Positions 23,318 through 31,305 of a DNA stretch of 46,802 bases are shown here, in pieces. The stretch lies in the IMG/VR virus record IMGVR_UViG_3300045974_000591, positions 1-46,802 of that record, one strand, 5' to 3'. The stretch's first letter is position 1, and each line of letters begins with the position of its first letter. Source of the stretch: a virus. The notes below the pieces were generated by a model. That model was not told the origin of the DNA. It ran no database searches and was given only the letters and a program-made list of their open reading frames with translations. Made by a program: the position numbers and the translations under genes.

Positions 23318-24103
23318 ATGGTTATATTGTCACCTTTATTTGAAGAACATTATTATCAAACTGAATTAGAAAAATTTGGTTATGAAATATCTATTAATGA
23401 AGAAATATATCTTGAACAAGATGACTATAATATATTTTTTGAATATCTATCTGAAGGATTTACACTAGATCAAAATGCTAAAATTAAATTAGCTGGTAAT
23501 AATAAAGTAAAAGAAGCAAAAAGTCGATTACAAGATAATTTAAAAACAAAAACATATGAACCAGGATTTTTGCGTAGATCAATAGACAAATTTGGAGCAA
23601 CTACTACTGGTGGTTTTATTAATAGGGGATTAAATTCTGATTTATTAAAACCGGTTGTTAATAGAATTAAATATGGCATAGCTGATAGAGTAGCAAAAAA
23701 TAGTGGTCTCAGAATAGGCAAAAATCTTACTAATATTAAAAAACAGCAAGAAGAAGCTGTGGGTAATGCATTTAATAAGAAAAAATTTAATACAAATTTT
23801 GATAAACATATAACAAAATTAGATAAAAATTCTAATAAATTAACATGGGCATTACAATATCGAAGAGCCCATGAAAGTGAAGAATCGTCTGCAGCTCGAA
23901 CAGAGCGAGAGAAAAAAGCAGAGGCTTTAAAAACTGCTAATACACCACCACCTAATACACCACCACCTATTAATAAAGTTAAAACACGCCGGAAAAAACA
24001 AACTTTTGATCCACAACAAAATCCACCACCTGTAATTCCACAAACAAATACAACTGCTCAAAATATTAGTAACTCCATAAATAAACATTTTGTTAAATAT
24101 TAG
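23318..24103 (+). CDS. Leader-bearing basic protein, 261 aa
   Basis: The ATG at 23318 lies seven bases after GGGAG and gives MVILSPLFEEHYYQ, the classic leader with Glu at residue 9; an upstream TTG was rejected. The body is basic and helical (KIKLAGNNKVKEAKSRLQDN; RRSIDKFGATTTGGFINRG), with a Pro/Thr/Asn linker (TPPPNTPPPINKVKTRRKKQ) near residue 213. No enzymatic motif is visible. Charge and leader fit a DNA-associated capsid cargo protein. Confidence 0.55.
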   Translation: MVILSPLFEEHYYQTELEKFGYEISINEEIYLEQDDYNIFFEYLSEGFTLDQNAKIKLAGNNKVKEAKSRLQDNLKTKTYEPGFLRRSIDKFGATTTGGFINRGLNSDLLKPVVNRIKYGIADRVAKNSGLRIGKNLTNIKKQQEEAVGNAFNKKKFNTNFDKHITKLDKNSNKLTWALQYRRAHESEESSAARTEREKKAEALKTANTPPPNTPPPINKVKTRRKKQTFDPQQNPPPVIPQTNTTAQNISNSINKHFVKY

Positions 24104-24111
24104 CATATTTA

Positions 24112-24133
24112 TAAGTGAGGAAAATATGATAGC
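24112..24133 (+). repeat. 22-base direct repeat carrying SD and first codons, copy 1
   Basis: This stretch (start TAAGTGAGGAAAATATGATA) holds the SD GTGAGG and the first codons ATG ATA GC. It is identical to 24581-24602, although the downstream coding sequences are unrelated. Duplication of a leader-plus-SD cassette is the simplest reading. Confidence 0.85.
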
Positions 24134-24326
24134 TCTAACACAAGCACTAACTGAAACAATACATTCTGGATACGTTTTAGATGGTCGATTAGGAGTAGAA
24201 AATTTTGGTAAAGAAATTAAATATGACGAATCTTCTGGTAATATTGGAGAAGATACTGATCCTACTACCGAAGATAATGATTTCACCCCTGGTCAATCTT
24301 CAATATTTAAATTTACTGGAAAGTAA
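24126..24326 (+). CDS. Leader-bearing small acidic protein, 66 aa
   Basis: The ATG at 24126 follows GTGAGGAAAAT; the frame open from 24090 overlaps the previous gene. It begins MIALTQALTETIHSG, with LTE at residues 8-10. The rest is acidic (EIKYDESSGNIGEDTDPTTE) and probably disordered. The SD and first codons (24112-24133) are identical to those of the gene at 24595, evidence of a copied leader cassette. Function unknown. Confidence 0.55.
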   Translation: MIALTQALTETIHSGYVLDGRLGVENFGKEIKYDESSGNIGEDTDPTTEDNDFTPGQSSIFKFTGK

Positions 24327-24329
24327 AAT

Positions 24330-24587
24330 ATGATAATATTATCTCCTTTATTTGAAAATAATATTAATGGAAAATGTTTAAAACGTTCTATAAGTGAAAT
24401 TAATAAAAATGGTGGAAATTTAATAATGGGGCCATCTGGACAAAAAGGGGACACCGCTCATTTTTGGGTAGAAAGAAATGGCAAAATTATTGATCGAACT
24501 AAAGAAGCAGTAAGTTCTAATTATGAATATAATGGAAGACTTGTTAATATGTCTAATGTTTTGAAAGAATTAAAATCATCTAAGTGA
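24330..24587 (+). CDS. Leader-bearing small protein with a Cys/His hydrolase-like motif, 85 aa
   Basis: It begins MIILSPLFENNINGKCLK, with leader Glu at 9 and Cys at 16. Further on is GDTAHFWVERNGKIIDRT (residues 40-57). A Cys at a helix start and a later H-x-W-V-E then D pattern is found in small phage papain-like or transglutaminase-like proteins, where HAWVE and a nearby Asp form the catalytic set. At 85 residues it would be a minimal version; whether it is active is unclear. It sits between two other leader-bearing genes. Confidence 0.5.
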   Translation: MIILSPLFENNINGKCLKRSISEINKNGGNLIMGPSGQKGDTAHFWVERNGKIIDRTKEAVSSNYEYNGRLVNMSNVLKELKSSK

Positions 24588-24602
24588 GGAAAATATGATA
24601 GC
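24581..24602 (+). repeat. 22-base direct repeat carrying SD and first codons, copy 2
   Basis: It is identical to 24112-24133. Here it covers the last codons and stop of the 24330 gene and the start of the 24595 gene. Confidence 0.85.
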
Positions 24603-25098
24603 ACTATCTCCATTATTTGAAATTAAAATTCCATTTAGTGATAATCTTGCCGAAATTCTTAAAAATCCAAAAGTTCAAGAATTTATCCATCTTTCTAAAA
24701 AATTAGTAGATAGTGGAGAAGAAGCTTTAACTTCACAACAACAAACTAAATATCGAGGAATGTTCGAAGATGAAGCGGTAAAAGATTATATAACTGCTAC
24801 TGCTAAAACTGGAGAACGTGATGGTTGGATACGTGGTGGAATTTTAGGATTTTTAACAGGTTCAGCGACTTCTTTATCTGCGTTTGCTAATGACGTTGGT
24901 GGATTACCTTTAGCTGCATTAACTTTATTAGGAGGAATAGCTGGGGGATTTATTGTTGGTTATCCAGTTTCCAAATTACTCTCTATTTTAAGGAAATGGC
25001 GAGCAGAAGATAATGTTGTTAAGTTGGCTAAAGTGGGTGGGAAAATCGGTGGAACTGTACCATTTGTTACCACCAATTCTAATATAAGTACTTTTTAA
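24595..25098 (+). CDS. Leader-bearing protein with Gly-rich membrane hairpin, 167 aa
   Basis: It begins MIALSPLFEIKIPF (leader Glu at 9). Residues 10-80 are helical and charged. Residues about 80-133 contain two hydrophobic Gly/Ala-rich segments (GGILGFLTGSATSLSAFAND and ALTLLGGIAGGFIVGYPVSK), a likely membrane hairpin. A basic segment follows (RKWRAEDNVVKLAKVGGKIG). Such glycine-zipper hairpins are typical of channel- or pore-forming or membrane-inserting proteins. No family name can be given. Confidence 0.55.
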   Translation: MIALSPLFEIKIPFSDNLAEILKNPKVQEFIHLSKKLVDSGEEALTSQQQTKYRGMFEDEAVKDYITATAKTGERDGWIRGGILGFLTGSATSLSAFANDVGGLPLAALTLLGGIAGGFIVGYPVSKLLSILRKWRAEDNVVKLAKVGGKIGGTVPFVTTNSNISTF

Positions 25099-25108
25099 AG
25101 GATCTATT

Positions 25109-25861
25109 ATGATCTCTGTTATTAATTTTTTTGAAAATCAAGAATATCCTTTATATGAATCTGAATTTATTAAAAATACCACTAAAGATATTGTTAAACA
25201 GTATAAAATAAAAATGAATGAATTAACTCAGAAATTAATTGAAGCGAAAATTGATTTAAATAAAACAAATAAAATAATTAAAAATCATAGTAATAAATTA
25301 AAAGAAGAAATTGGAAGTGGAAATATTAATTCTTTAAGAACACATTTTATTCAAATTTTAGATGAAATAAAAGAGTCATCAATATTTTTACAATTAACTA
25401 AATCTATATTATTGATATATTTAGTTTATATTTTAAATACATTTTTAATTAATTCAATGATAGAATTTGGAATTGAGCCTACAATATCTTTTATTATTGG
25501 AGCAATTTTTATTTTTCCTTTAATTGAAGAAACTAGTAAATTCTTTTCTATTAAACAAAAAATGACTGGTATTTATTATTTTGTTTTTAATTTTTTTGAA
25601 TATTCTTTATATTTATGTAAATATTTATCATTAGGAGCAATGCCAATTGCTTTAATTATTAGTAGAATAACATCAATGATAATGCATGCTGTTACCACTG
25701 GAATCCAATGGAGTCATAAAAATACTTCTCCAAAATTAGGTTTACTATTAGGAATTATTGTACATTCATTATGGAATTTTTTTGCAGTGTTACCACAAAT
25801 ACTATCATCATTTTTAATAGATGAAAAACAATTAGGAAATAAAAATGGAATTAATCAATAA
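25109..25861 (+). CDS. PrsW-like intramembrane protease with leader peptide, 250 aa
   Basis: It begins MISVINFFENQEYP, the shared leader (Glu at 9). After a charged helical region (residues 20-90) come several membrane helices. Conserved elements fit the PrsW family: FPLIEETSKF with E-E-x-x-K at 140-144, MIMHAVTTG with His 193, and IVHSLWNFFA with His 219 and WN. PrsW enzymes cut membrane substrates such as anti-sigma factors in Gram-positive bacteria. A phage version could cleave a host membrane protein or process phage proteins. It overlaps the gp5-like gene by 17 bases. Confidence 0.65.
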   Translation: MISVINFFENQEYPLYESEFIKNTTKDIVKQYKIKMNELTQKLIEAKIDLNKTNKIIKNHSNKLKEEIGSGNINSLRTHFIQILDEIKESSIFLQLTKSILLIYLVYILNTFLINSMIEFGIEPTISFIIGAIFIFPLIEETSKFFSIKQKMTGIYYFVFNFFEYSLYLCKYLSLGAMPIALIISRITSMIMHAVTTGIQWSHKNTSPKLGLLLGIIVHSLWNFFAVLPQILSSFLIDEKQLGNKNGINQ

Positions 25862-26729
25862 AGAATTTATAGGGAAGGTCTTACCAGATAAAGACATACT
25901 TAATCAAGGTCGATATTATGTTCATATACCAGAATTACAAACTAATGTAGCTGAAAATATTGGTATTCCAGTTAAGAATCATGTTCATAATTATAGAGTA
26001 ACACCTTCACAAGATGGAATTTATGGTTCTTATTTTCCCTTACATGCCAATACTATTGTAGTAGTTAAATTCTTTATCAATCATTTAAATTCTGGATATG
26101 TTGATCGAATAATATCTGATGTTGATCCTCAATGTTTACCATTTAAAATAGTTGATCGTGATAACTATTATCAGATTATTAGAACTCCTAAAAAAGATAA
26201 TCTCTTTGTAATTTATGAAAGTGATACAGAAGCAAATATACCAAAAAATTCAATTCATCTTTATTTTAATGATAAAAGAACTGTAATTGTTATTGATGAA
26301 GAAGGAGTTACATTTAAGACAGAAGATAATTTGCGATTCAAAGCAAAAAAGAATATAGAATTTATTTCTGATCAAGAAATAAAAACATATGCAAAGAAAA
26401 ATATTTCAACTTTAAGTGATCAAGAAATAAAATTATATGGAAAAACTGGAGTTGAACAAAAATCTGATATTATGATTAATTTAGAAGCTGTAACTATATC
26501 ATCATTAGCAACTGCTAACAATAAAGTTCAAGGTAATGCTGGTGTACATTTATTAGGAGCTGTCATTCATCAACAGGGCGCTTTTGATGTTTATTGTTCT
26601 TGCCATGGTATGCCATTATCTCCAGGAGTTTCTGTACCAGCAGATCCTGTGCCTGCCATATCTAGTTTTGAAATAACGCCGAAATTAATTACTAAAAAAG
26701 AATATCCATATTTTGAAACAACGGGATAA
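25845..26729 (+). CDS. Baseplate central spike protein, gp5/VgrG-like, 294 aa
   Basis: The N-terminus (FIGKVLPDKDILNQGRYYVH) is the OB-fold start seen in T4 gp5 and related spikes. After about residue 135 come repeated short strands (LRFKAKKNIEFISDQEIKTY; NISTLSDQEIKLYGKTGVEQ), the intertwined beta-helix of the spike. The C-terminal region (AVIHQQGAFDVYCSCHGMPL) is less clear. T4 gp5 carries an internal lysozyme domain, but no lysozyme motif is visible here. The spike pierces the outer membrane during contraction. It starts inside the end of the PrsW-like gene. Confidence 0.75.
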   Translation: MELINKEFIGKVLPDKDILNQGRYYVHIPELQTNVAENIGIPVKNHVHNYRVTPSQDGIYGSYFPLHANTIVVVKFFINHLNSGYVDRIISDVDPQCLPFKIVDRDNYYQIIRTPKKDNLFVIYESDTEANIPKNSIHLYFNDKRTVIVIDEEGVTFKTEDNLRFKAKKNIEFISDQEIKTYAKKNISTLSDQEIKLYGKTGVEQKSDIMINLEAVTISSLATANNKVQGNAGVHLLGAVIHQQGAFDVYCSCHGMPLSPGVSVPADPVPAISSFEITPKLITKKEYPYFETTG

Positions 26730-26731
26730 TT

Positions 26732-27385
26732 ATGTTTATCGATACTATAACAACTTATTCGATTTTAGAAGAAACTGAATCTTTATCATTAGATCAATTA
26801 GTTAAACTTGGTCGAATAGATATGAATAGTGATAAACAATCTTTGATAAATAAAATTTTTCCAAGACCATTGGGAGTTTTAATTCAAGATTCCTATAATA
26901 ATCCATTCTTTCCTATTCGACCCACACCAAGATTAGATACTTCAACAATGAATCTTTTAGAAATATATAAAAGATTTAAAACCCTTTATTCAGGTTCTTT
27001 TACTGATACATTTTTGCCTTGGCATTACTGTATTGAATTTGTAGGTAATACATATCAAGTATTTGCAACTCGGCCTATTGATATGAAATTTCCACTTTCC
27101 TCTATCCAAGCACAAAATAGAAAAGATTTTTGGAATGAAGCAACACAACAATTTATGACTGATAATATCTTTGATATAAACATGGCCATCCATGTATTAG
27201 TAATTGGTGATTCAAACTTTGATGTTTATCCGAATCCTTTTTATAATAAATTGTCAAGAACTTGTGTTGTTCCTTTTATTAGATATTTTAAATTACCCAA
27301 TGCAGGATTACAACGAATCTTTTCATTGAATATGGGCAAGAACTTTGATTTTACTTATTTGTTAAATTATGTTGTTAAAGGATAA
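26732..27385 (+). CDS. Probable baseplate/tail protein, 217 aa
   Basis: It starts two bases after the spike stop. It begins MFIDTITTYSILEETESLSL, with ILE and a following Glu at residues 11-14. The product is globular, with aromatic and Pro-rich turns (RPTPRLDTSTMNLLEIYKRF; YPNPFYNKLSRTCVVPFIRY) and no membrane segment. Immediate proximity to the spike gene suggests a baseplate hub or wedge subunit. No family is recognised. Confidence 0.5.
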   Translation: MFIDTITTYSILEETESLSLDQLVKLGRIDMNSDKQSLINKIFPRPLGVLIQDSYNNPFFPIRPTPRLDTSTMNLLEIYKRFKTLYSGSFTDTFLPWHYCIEFVGNTYQVFATRPIDMKFPLSSIQAQNRKDFWNEATQQFMTDNIFDINMAIHVLVIGDSNFDVYPNPFYNKLSRTCVVPFIRYFKLPNAGLQRIFSLNMGKNFDFTYLLNYVVKG

Positions 27386-27409
27386 AAATTCTTAAGGAGA
27401 CTATATAAT

Positions 27410-27604
27410 ATGATTAGTATTGGTGCAATGTTTGAGTTATCTACGAAGATGGCACGTGCTTTAGAACACACAGGGCATAATTATCTTTATGATTCTAAAT
27501 TTAAAACTGGTGAGGATAAAGCTACTGCGTTAAAAAAGGCTAGTCAAGCATATTCACTTGGTATTAGAATTAATAAAAAATTTAATGAAAAGGAAATAAA
27601 ATAA
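27410..27604 (+). CDS. Leader-bearing small basic protein, 64 aa
   Basis: SD is AAGGAG. It begins MISIGAMFELSTKMARALEH (leader Glu at 9), followed by a helical Lys/Ala-rich remainder (KATALKKASQAYSLGIRINK). No membrane segment or catalytic motif. It lies between baseplate genes and a candidate promoter. Candidate capsid cargo by leader only. Confidence 0.5.
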   Translation: MISIGAMFELSTKMARALEHTGHNYLYDSKFKTGEDKATALKKASQAYSLGIRINKKFNEKEIK

Positions 27605-27633
27605 ATTATTACCAGCATTAAGAAAATAAAAAA

Positions 27634-27657
27634 TTCTACTTTTATATAGAAATAATA
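27634..27657 (+). promoter_or_regulatory. Candidate phage promoter, TTCTA-N7-ATAGAAATAATA
   Basis: TTCTA (27634-27638) and ATAGAAATAATA (27646-27657) are seven bases apart, exactly as at 2410-2433. It lies about 40 bases before the GTG start at 27698, in a 93-base intergenic gap. Confidence 0.5.
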
Positions 27658-27697
27658 TTTACAATTGCATTTCAATAAAATAAAAGGAGGCGGAAAA

Positions 27698-28942
27698 GTG
27701 TTCTTAGGATATGCTTTAAAAAATTACAACCCCAGTTCTGATAATACTTTTGACGTCTCATATAAATTATTACATTGTCATGCTTATAAAGATTTAGAAA
27801 AAGCTGCCGCTACCGATAACATTTCTATTTCAACAAAAACAATTAATTCCTATTGGGAAGACTTAAAGAAACATCATTTTGAAACTATCAATGGCAAAAC
27901 TAATATTGTTAAAGGTTTATATTTATTATATCAAACTGCTAATGCTTTAGAAATTCACAATGATAGTGTATTACATTTAAAACAAAAACAGTTTAGAAAT
28001 AAAATTCTATATCCTAATTTAGTATATATTTTAACTCAACATATACCTGAGACTAGAAAATTCTTACAAGCAACAATGTTATATATGTATAATTTTATCA
28101 AAAAGAAATCACCAAAACTAGTTAATTTATATGTGAATACTTTTTATTTAGATGAAGATATTATAAAACATCATGTTTTATATGAATTTTTAGGAAATGG
28201 ATTAAAGAAATTTGATCCAATTATTATTGATAATGTTAATAGTTTTTATAGAACAATGTTCGGTAATATATTTCATTATTTTTTTATGAAGAAGCAGCAA
28301 AATTCAGTAATGGTTTCTAATTTCTGGAATATGGAAAGTTCTATAACTGCTACTTCATCTACTAGATTAAATATTTATCGAAATGTTTTATATGATTTAC
28401 AAGTTGATAAATTTTATGAATCTTCGCCGGTATATTTACAATTAGGATATAACTATAGAATTTTTAGAAACATTATTGTTAATAATGAACTTCAAGATGT
28501 TTATATGAGTTCTGGAGCAAAAGATTCTTTTTCTATGAACAATAATGAATATAAATTACTTAAGATATTTAATGATGATATTATCAATACTGTATTATTA
28601 ACGGAAATCAAAAAATTACCAATCATATTTAAATTACTTAAATGTGTACATTTAGCTAATCCAAAAATTAAACCATATAATGAAATGTTAATTAATCAAG
28701 AATTGGTCAAAGTTATAGTATATGAAGAACTATTATTTCCTTTCAAAAATGTATTTTCTGAAGGATATATACAGCCCATTTTAACTAAAATTTCTAATAA
28801 TTTTGTAGATTCCATTTTATCTGGAGAGTATATAAATTTATTGACATTATCAAATGTTAGAATAGATCAAGTTAGTTTTATTGATCAATTAAGAAAATTT
28901 GTACGCATTTGTCTTAAACAAATGGATACATTAAATGTTTAA
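27698..28942 (+). CDS. Large helical protein, probable virion structural protein, 414 aa
   Basis: The start is GTG at 27698, seven bases after a strong AAAAGGAGG; an upstream in-frame TTG was rejected because it lies before the SD. The product is alpha-helical, with many Ile/Leu/Asn/Lys and aromatic residues (LKYALKN-type start FLGYALKNYN, then FLQATMLYMYNFIKKKSPKL). No recognised domain. The size and lack of catalytic motifs fit the large helical virion proteins of jumbo phages. It opens a new transcription unit after the candidate promoter. Confidence 0.5.
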   Translation: MFLGYALKNYNPSSDNTFDVSYKLLHCHAYKDLEKAAATDNISISTKTINSYWEDLKKHHFETINGKTNIVKGLYLLYQTANALEIHNDSVLHLKQKQFRNKILYPNLVYILTQHIPETRKFLQATMLYMYNFIKKKSPKLVNLYVNTFYLDEDIIKHHVLYEFLGNGLKKFDPIIIDNVNSFYRTMFGNIFHYFFMKKQQNSVMVSNFWNMESSITATSSTRLNIYRNVLYDLQVDKFYESSPVYLQLGYNYRIFRNIIVNNELQDVYMSSGAKDSFSMNNNEYKLLKIFNDDIINTVLLTEIKKLPIIFKLLKCVHLANPKIKPYNEMLINQELVKVIVYEELLFPFKNVFSEGYIQPILTKISNNFVDSILSGEYINLLTLSNVRIDQVSFIDQLRKFVRICLKQMDTLNV

Positions 28943-28961
28943 TAAAAAGGATGTGATCTTA

Positions 28962-29432
28962 ATGGAAGATATGACACAAAGTCAAATAGAAAATGATCAA
29001 ATTGTTAAAGACATTGGACAAAGAACATTAACATTAGAAAGAGAAATTGATGGAATTAATAATTTGATTATGGATTTGAAAAAACATAAATTGAATATGG
29101 AAAGTGCTAATACATTAATTGATTCAATGATTAAAGGTGAAACCGATAAATTAAAAAAGATGAAATTATATGGGGTCATTAAAACTAATGTTGAATTATT
29201 AACTAAAATATATAGCACAATTGCTGAATTTGAAAATATTAAATTCAGATATCATAAAGAAATTGATGACGTCATATTAAACAAATATAGATTACTTAAA
29301 GATAAGATTAATAATAACAATGGATCTATTGAAGAATTTTTAGAAAAATTAGGCAATACATACGTTAATAAAAAAGATGCCGTTGCGGCATGTCAAGACG
29401 AAGTTTCTAAAGATAGTAAATATTCGCTATAA
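28962..29432 (+). CDS. Coiled-coil protein, 156 aa
   Basis: The ATG at 28962 follows AAAAAGG by about 11 bases; an earlier in-frame ATG at 28935 overlaps the previous stop without an SD. The product has a clear coiled coil (residues 20-120; LEREIDGINNLIMDLKKHKL), a charged middle and an acidic C-terminus. It may be a scaffold or chaperone. No family is recognised. Confidence 0.5.
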   Translation: MEDMTQSQIENDQIVKDIGQRTLTLEREIDGINNLIMDLKKHKLNMESANTLIDSMIKGETDKLKKMKLYGVIKTNVELLTKIYSTIAEFENIKFRYHKEIDDVILNKYRLLKDKINNNNGSIEEFLEKLGNTYVNKKDAVAACQDEVSKDSKYSL

Positions 29433-29458
29433 CAAATTCTATTTAAGGAGAAATAAAA

Positions 29459-29734
29459 ATGAGTGAAGAGTACGATGAAAATATTGATCTTGATGATGTA
29501 GAAGGTGACGTTCCCGATGACATTGATGATTTTGATCATACTTCTGACGAAAATGCACATCTCGCGCATATTCCTGATGGATTTGATATTGATGAAGATG
29601 AGATCGATATGATTCCTGATGACGAAGGTGATTTTAAAGAATTATTGGCTCGATTAGAAGGTGATGAAGAATCCGAAGATGATGAAGGTTCTGATGAAGA
29701 AACAGACGAAACAGATGAATTAGACGATCTATAA
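29459..29734 (+). CDS. Very acidic protein, 91 aa
   Basis: SD is AAGGAG. Nearly half the residues are Asp or Glu (DEYDENIDLDDVEGDVPDDI-like start, and a C-terminal run EGDEESEDDEGSDEETDETD), with no hydrophobic core. Such proteins may mimic DNA, act as scaffolds or histone-like chaperones, or neutralise the basic internal proteins. The next gene starts one base after its stop. A minus-strand ORF across it is a shadow. Confidence 0.6.
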   Translation: MSEEYDENIDLDDVEGDVPDDIDDFDHTSDENAHLAHIPDGFDIDEDEIDMIPDDEGDFKELLARLEGDEESEDDEGSDEETDETDELDDL

Positions 29735-29735
29735 T

Positions 29736-29882
29736 ATGGAAGAGAAAATTGATCTTGATAAAATAATTCGAGAATTTTTAGAATTGAATGAATCTGATTC
29801 CACTGAAACAACTACACGTAAACTTATACGTGATGAAAATGATTGTCCTTGTTGTAATTTAAAAGGTTTATTTGAAAAATAA
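29736..29882 (+). CDS. Small Cys protein with CPCC motif, 48 aa
   Basis: This short frame runs from ATG 29736, one base after the previous stop, to TAA at 29882. The product begins MEEKIDLDKIIREFLELNES and ends IRDENDCPCCNLKGLFEK. Three cysteines (C-x-C-C) could bind a metal, but there is no obvious fourth ligand. There is no clear SD, so it is probably translated by coupling. It resembles the 48-residue CPIC protein at 17308-17454 in size and Cys content. Short ORF, so the call is moderate. Confidence 0.5.
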   Translation: MEEKIDLDKIIREFLELNESDSTETTTRKLIRDENDCPCCNLKGLFEK

Positions 29883-29903
29883 AAAGTGTGAGGCGAAATA
29901 AAA

Positions 29904-31292
29904 ATGGCAAGAGCAAAAACAGAACAGACTATAATTCAAAGTTCTGCCGAATATGAAGCAGCAGATTCTAGTATTGCGGAAAAATTATCATTGGCCTTTG
30001 ATGCTGTTATAACTAAGAATTTTGGATTTGCTCGAGCACCGGCACCTTATTTAACTCCATTTGGTATTAAACATTTGGATGCATTATTAGGTGGGGGTTT
30101 TGTATCATCTGCTCCCATCGTGCTCACATCAACTCCCGAAACTGGTAAGAGCACTCTAGCCTTCCAATTCAGTTCTATTTTTCAAGCATTATATGCAAAT
30201 TCAATTGTTGTCTATATTGATATAGAAGCTTCGGGAAATACATCTCTCGCTCAATCTGGTTTATCCCGGGTGAGAATATTTGGAATTGATGATAAACGTT
30301 TTCGGTATGAGCCAGTACTTTTAAATGTCCAACAGTTATTTGCACTAATAGAAAATTTATGCCAAGTTAAACAATTATTTGAACAAAAAACACAGAAAGA
30401 GTTTAAGCTCTGTATATGTTGGGATTCAATAGCTGCAACTCCATCTAGTAAAACAGAGGCCGCTGAAGATCATAATAAAATTATTGGTTTTAAAGCTAGA
30501 GAACTATCATTTTGTCTTGAAAAGTATTCTCCTCTTTTTGCCCATAATAGAGTAACATTCTTATGTATTGATCAAGTTCGAGCGAATTTGCAACTCGAAG
30601 GTCAATATGTAGCTAAAGAAAAATCCGTTGGTACTTTTAATGATTATAAAACTGCATCATCAATAGCTGCTCTCAATCATAAAGTTTCACAATGGCTATA
30701 TCTCTCTAAACGCGCAGCTATTACTCCAGATGATAATATGTCGATCAATGGTTGGTTTTTATCGATCTTCACAGAAAAGAATAAAATAGCGCCGAGTCAG
30801 GAATCGATTACTTGTGTATTTGATAAACGAACTGGGCTACATCCATTTTGGAGTGAATTTACTTTCTTAAGTGAAATGACACGTTCTGAAATGAAATATT
30901 TTAAGAAAGATGAGAAAAAATTGCCGTATCCATTAGCAATTTCCAAAGCAACAGCACAACAATATCAATTAGAACTTGTAGATCCTTCTTCTGGTGCTGT
31001 TCAATGGACTTCTGATAAGTTTTTTAAGAAGGATGCTTATAAGAAATATCAAACTGATGAAAACTTCAAAAAAGCATTCGATGCTATTATGACAATTTCT
31101 GTAGATCAACGAATCAAAAAAGGTATATTTGAAATCTCTCTTTTGGCCGAACGACAAGGAATTAAAAAACCTGAAGTTTTACCAGATGAGGATTTAGATA
31201 ATTTTAATGATATTGATATTCCTGAGGAAAGTAATCAACCATTACAAGATCCTGAAGGTGATGAAGAAATTGTAGAATCTCTTATCGAGTAA
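29904..31292 (+). CDS. RecA/UvsX-like recombinase, 462 aa
   Basis: The ATP-binding loop is TSTPETGKST (75-84), a Walker A with Ser where the first Gly is usual, a departure also seen in T4 UvsX. Conserved YIDIEAS (104-110) carries the catalytic Glu, and LCICWDSIAATP (169-180) is Walker B. The tail is acidic (EGDEEIVESLIE), as in UvsX and RecA. It should catalyse strand exchange in recombination and recombination-dependent replication. SD is GAGGCGA. The composition is somewhat richer in G+C than the neighbours. The nuclease at 32665 is a likely partner. Confidence 0.85.
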   Translation: MARAKTEQTIIQSSAEYEAADSSIAEKLSLAFDAVITKNFGFARAPAPYLTPFGIKHLDALLGGGFVSSAPIVLTSTPETGKSTLAFQFSSIFQALYANSIVVYIDIEASGNTSLAQSGLSRVRIFGIDDKRFRYEPVLLNVQQLFALIENLCQVKQLFEQKTQKEFKLCICWDSIAATPSSKTEAAEDHNKIIGFKARELSFCLEKYSPLFAHNRVTFLCIDQVRANLQLEGQYVAKEKSVGTFNDYKTASSIAALNHKVSQWLYLSKRAAITPDDNMSINGWFLSIFTEKNKIAPSQESITCVFDKRTGLHPFWSEFTFLSEMTRSEMKYFKKDEKKLPYPLAISKATAQQYQLELVDPSSGAVQWTSDKFFKKDAYKKYQTDENFKKAFDAIMTISVDQRIKKGIFEISLLAERQGIKKPEVLPDEDLDNFNDIDIPEESNQPLQDPEGDEEIVESLIE

Positions 31293-31305
31293 AGGATTAT
31301 TATAT

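Noticed and set aside
29536-29811. Minus-strand ORF of 91 codons, Ser-rich
   Set aside because: It is the reverse of Asp/Glu codons in the acidic protein gene; there is no SD.
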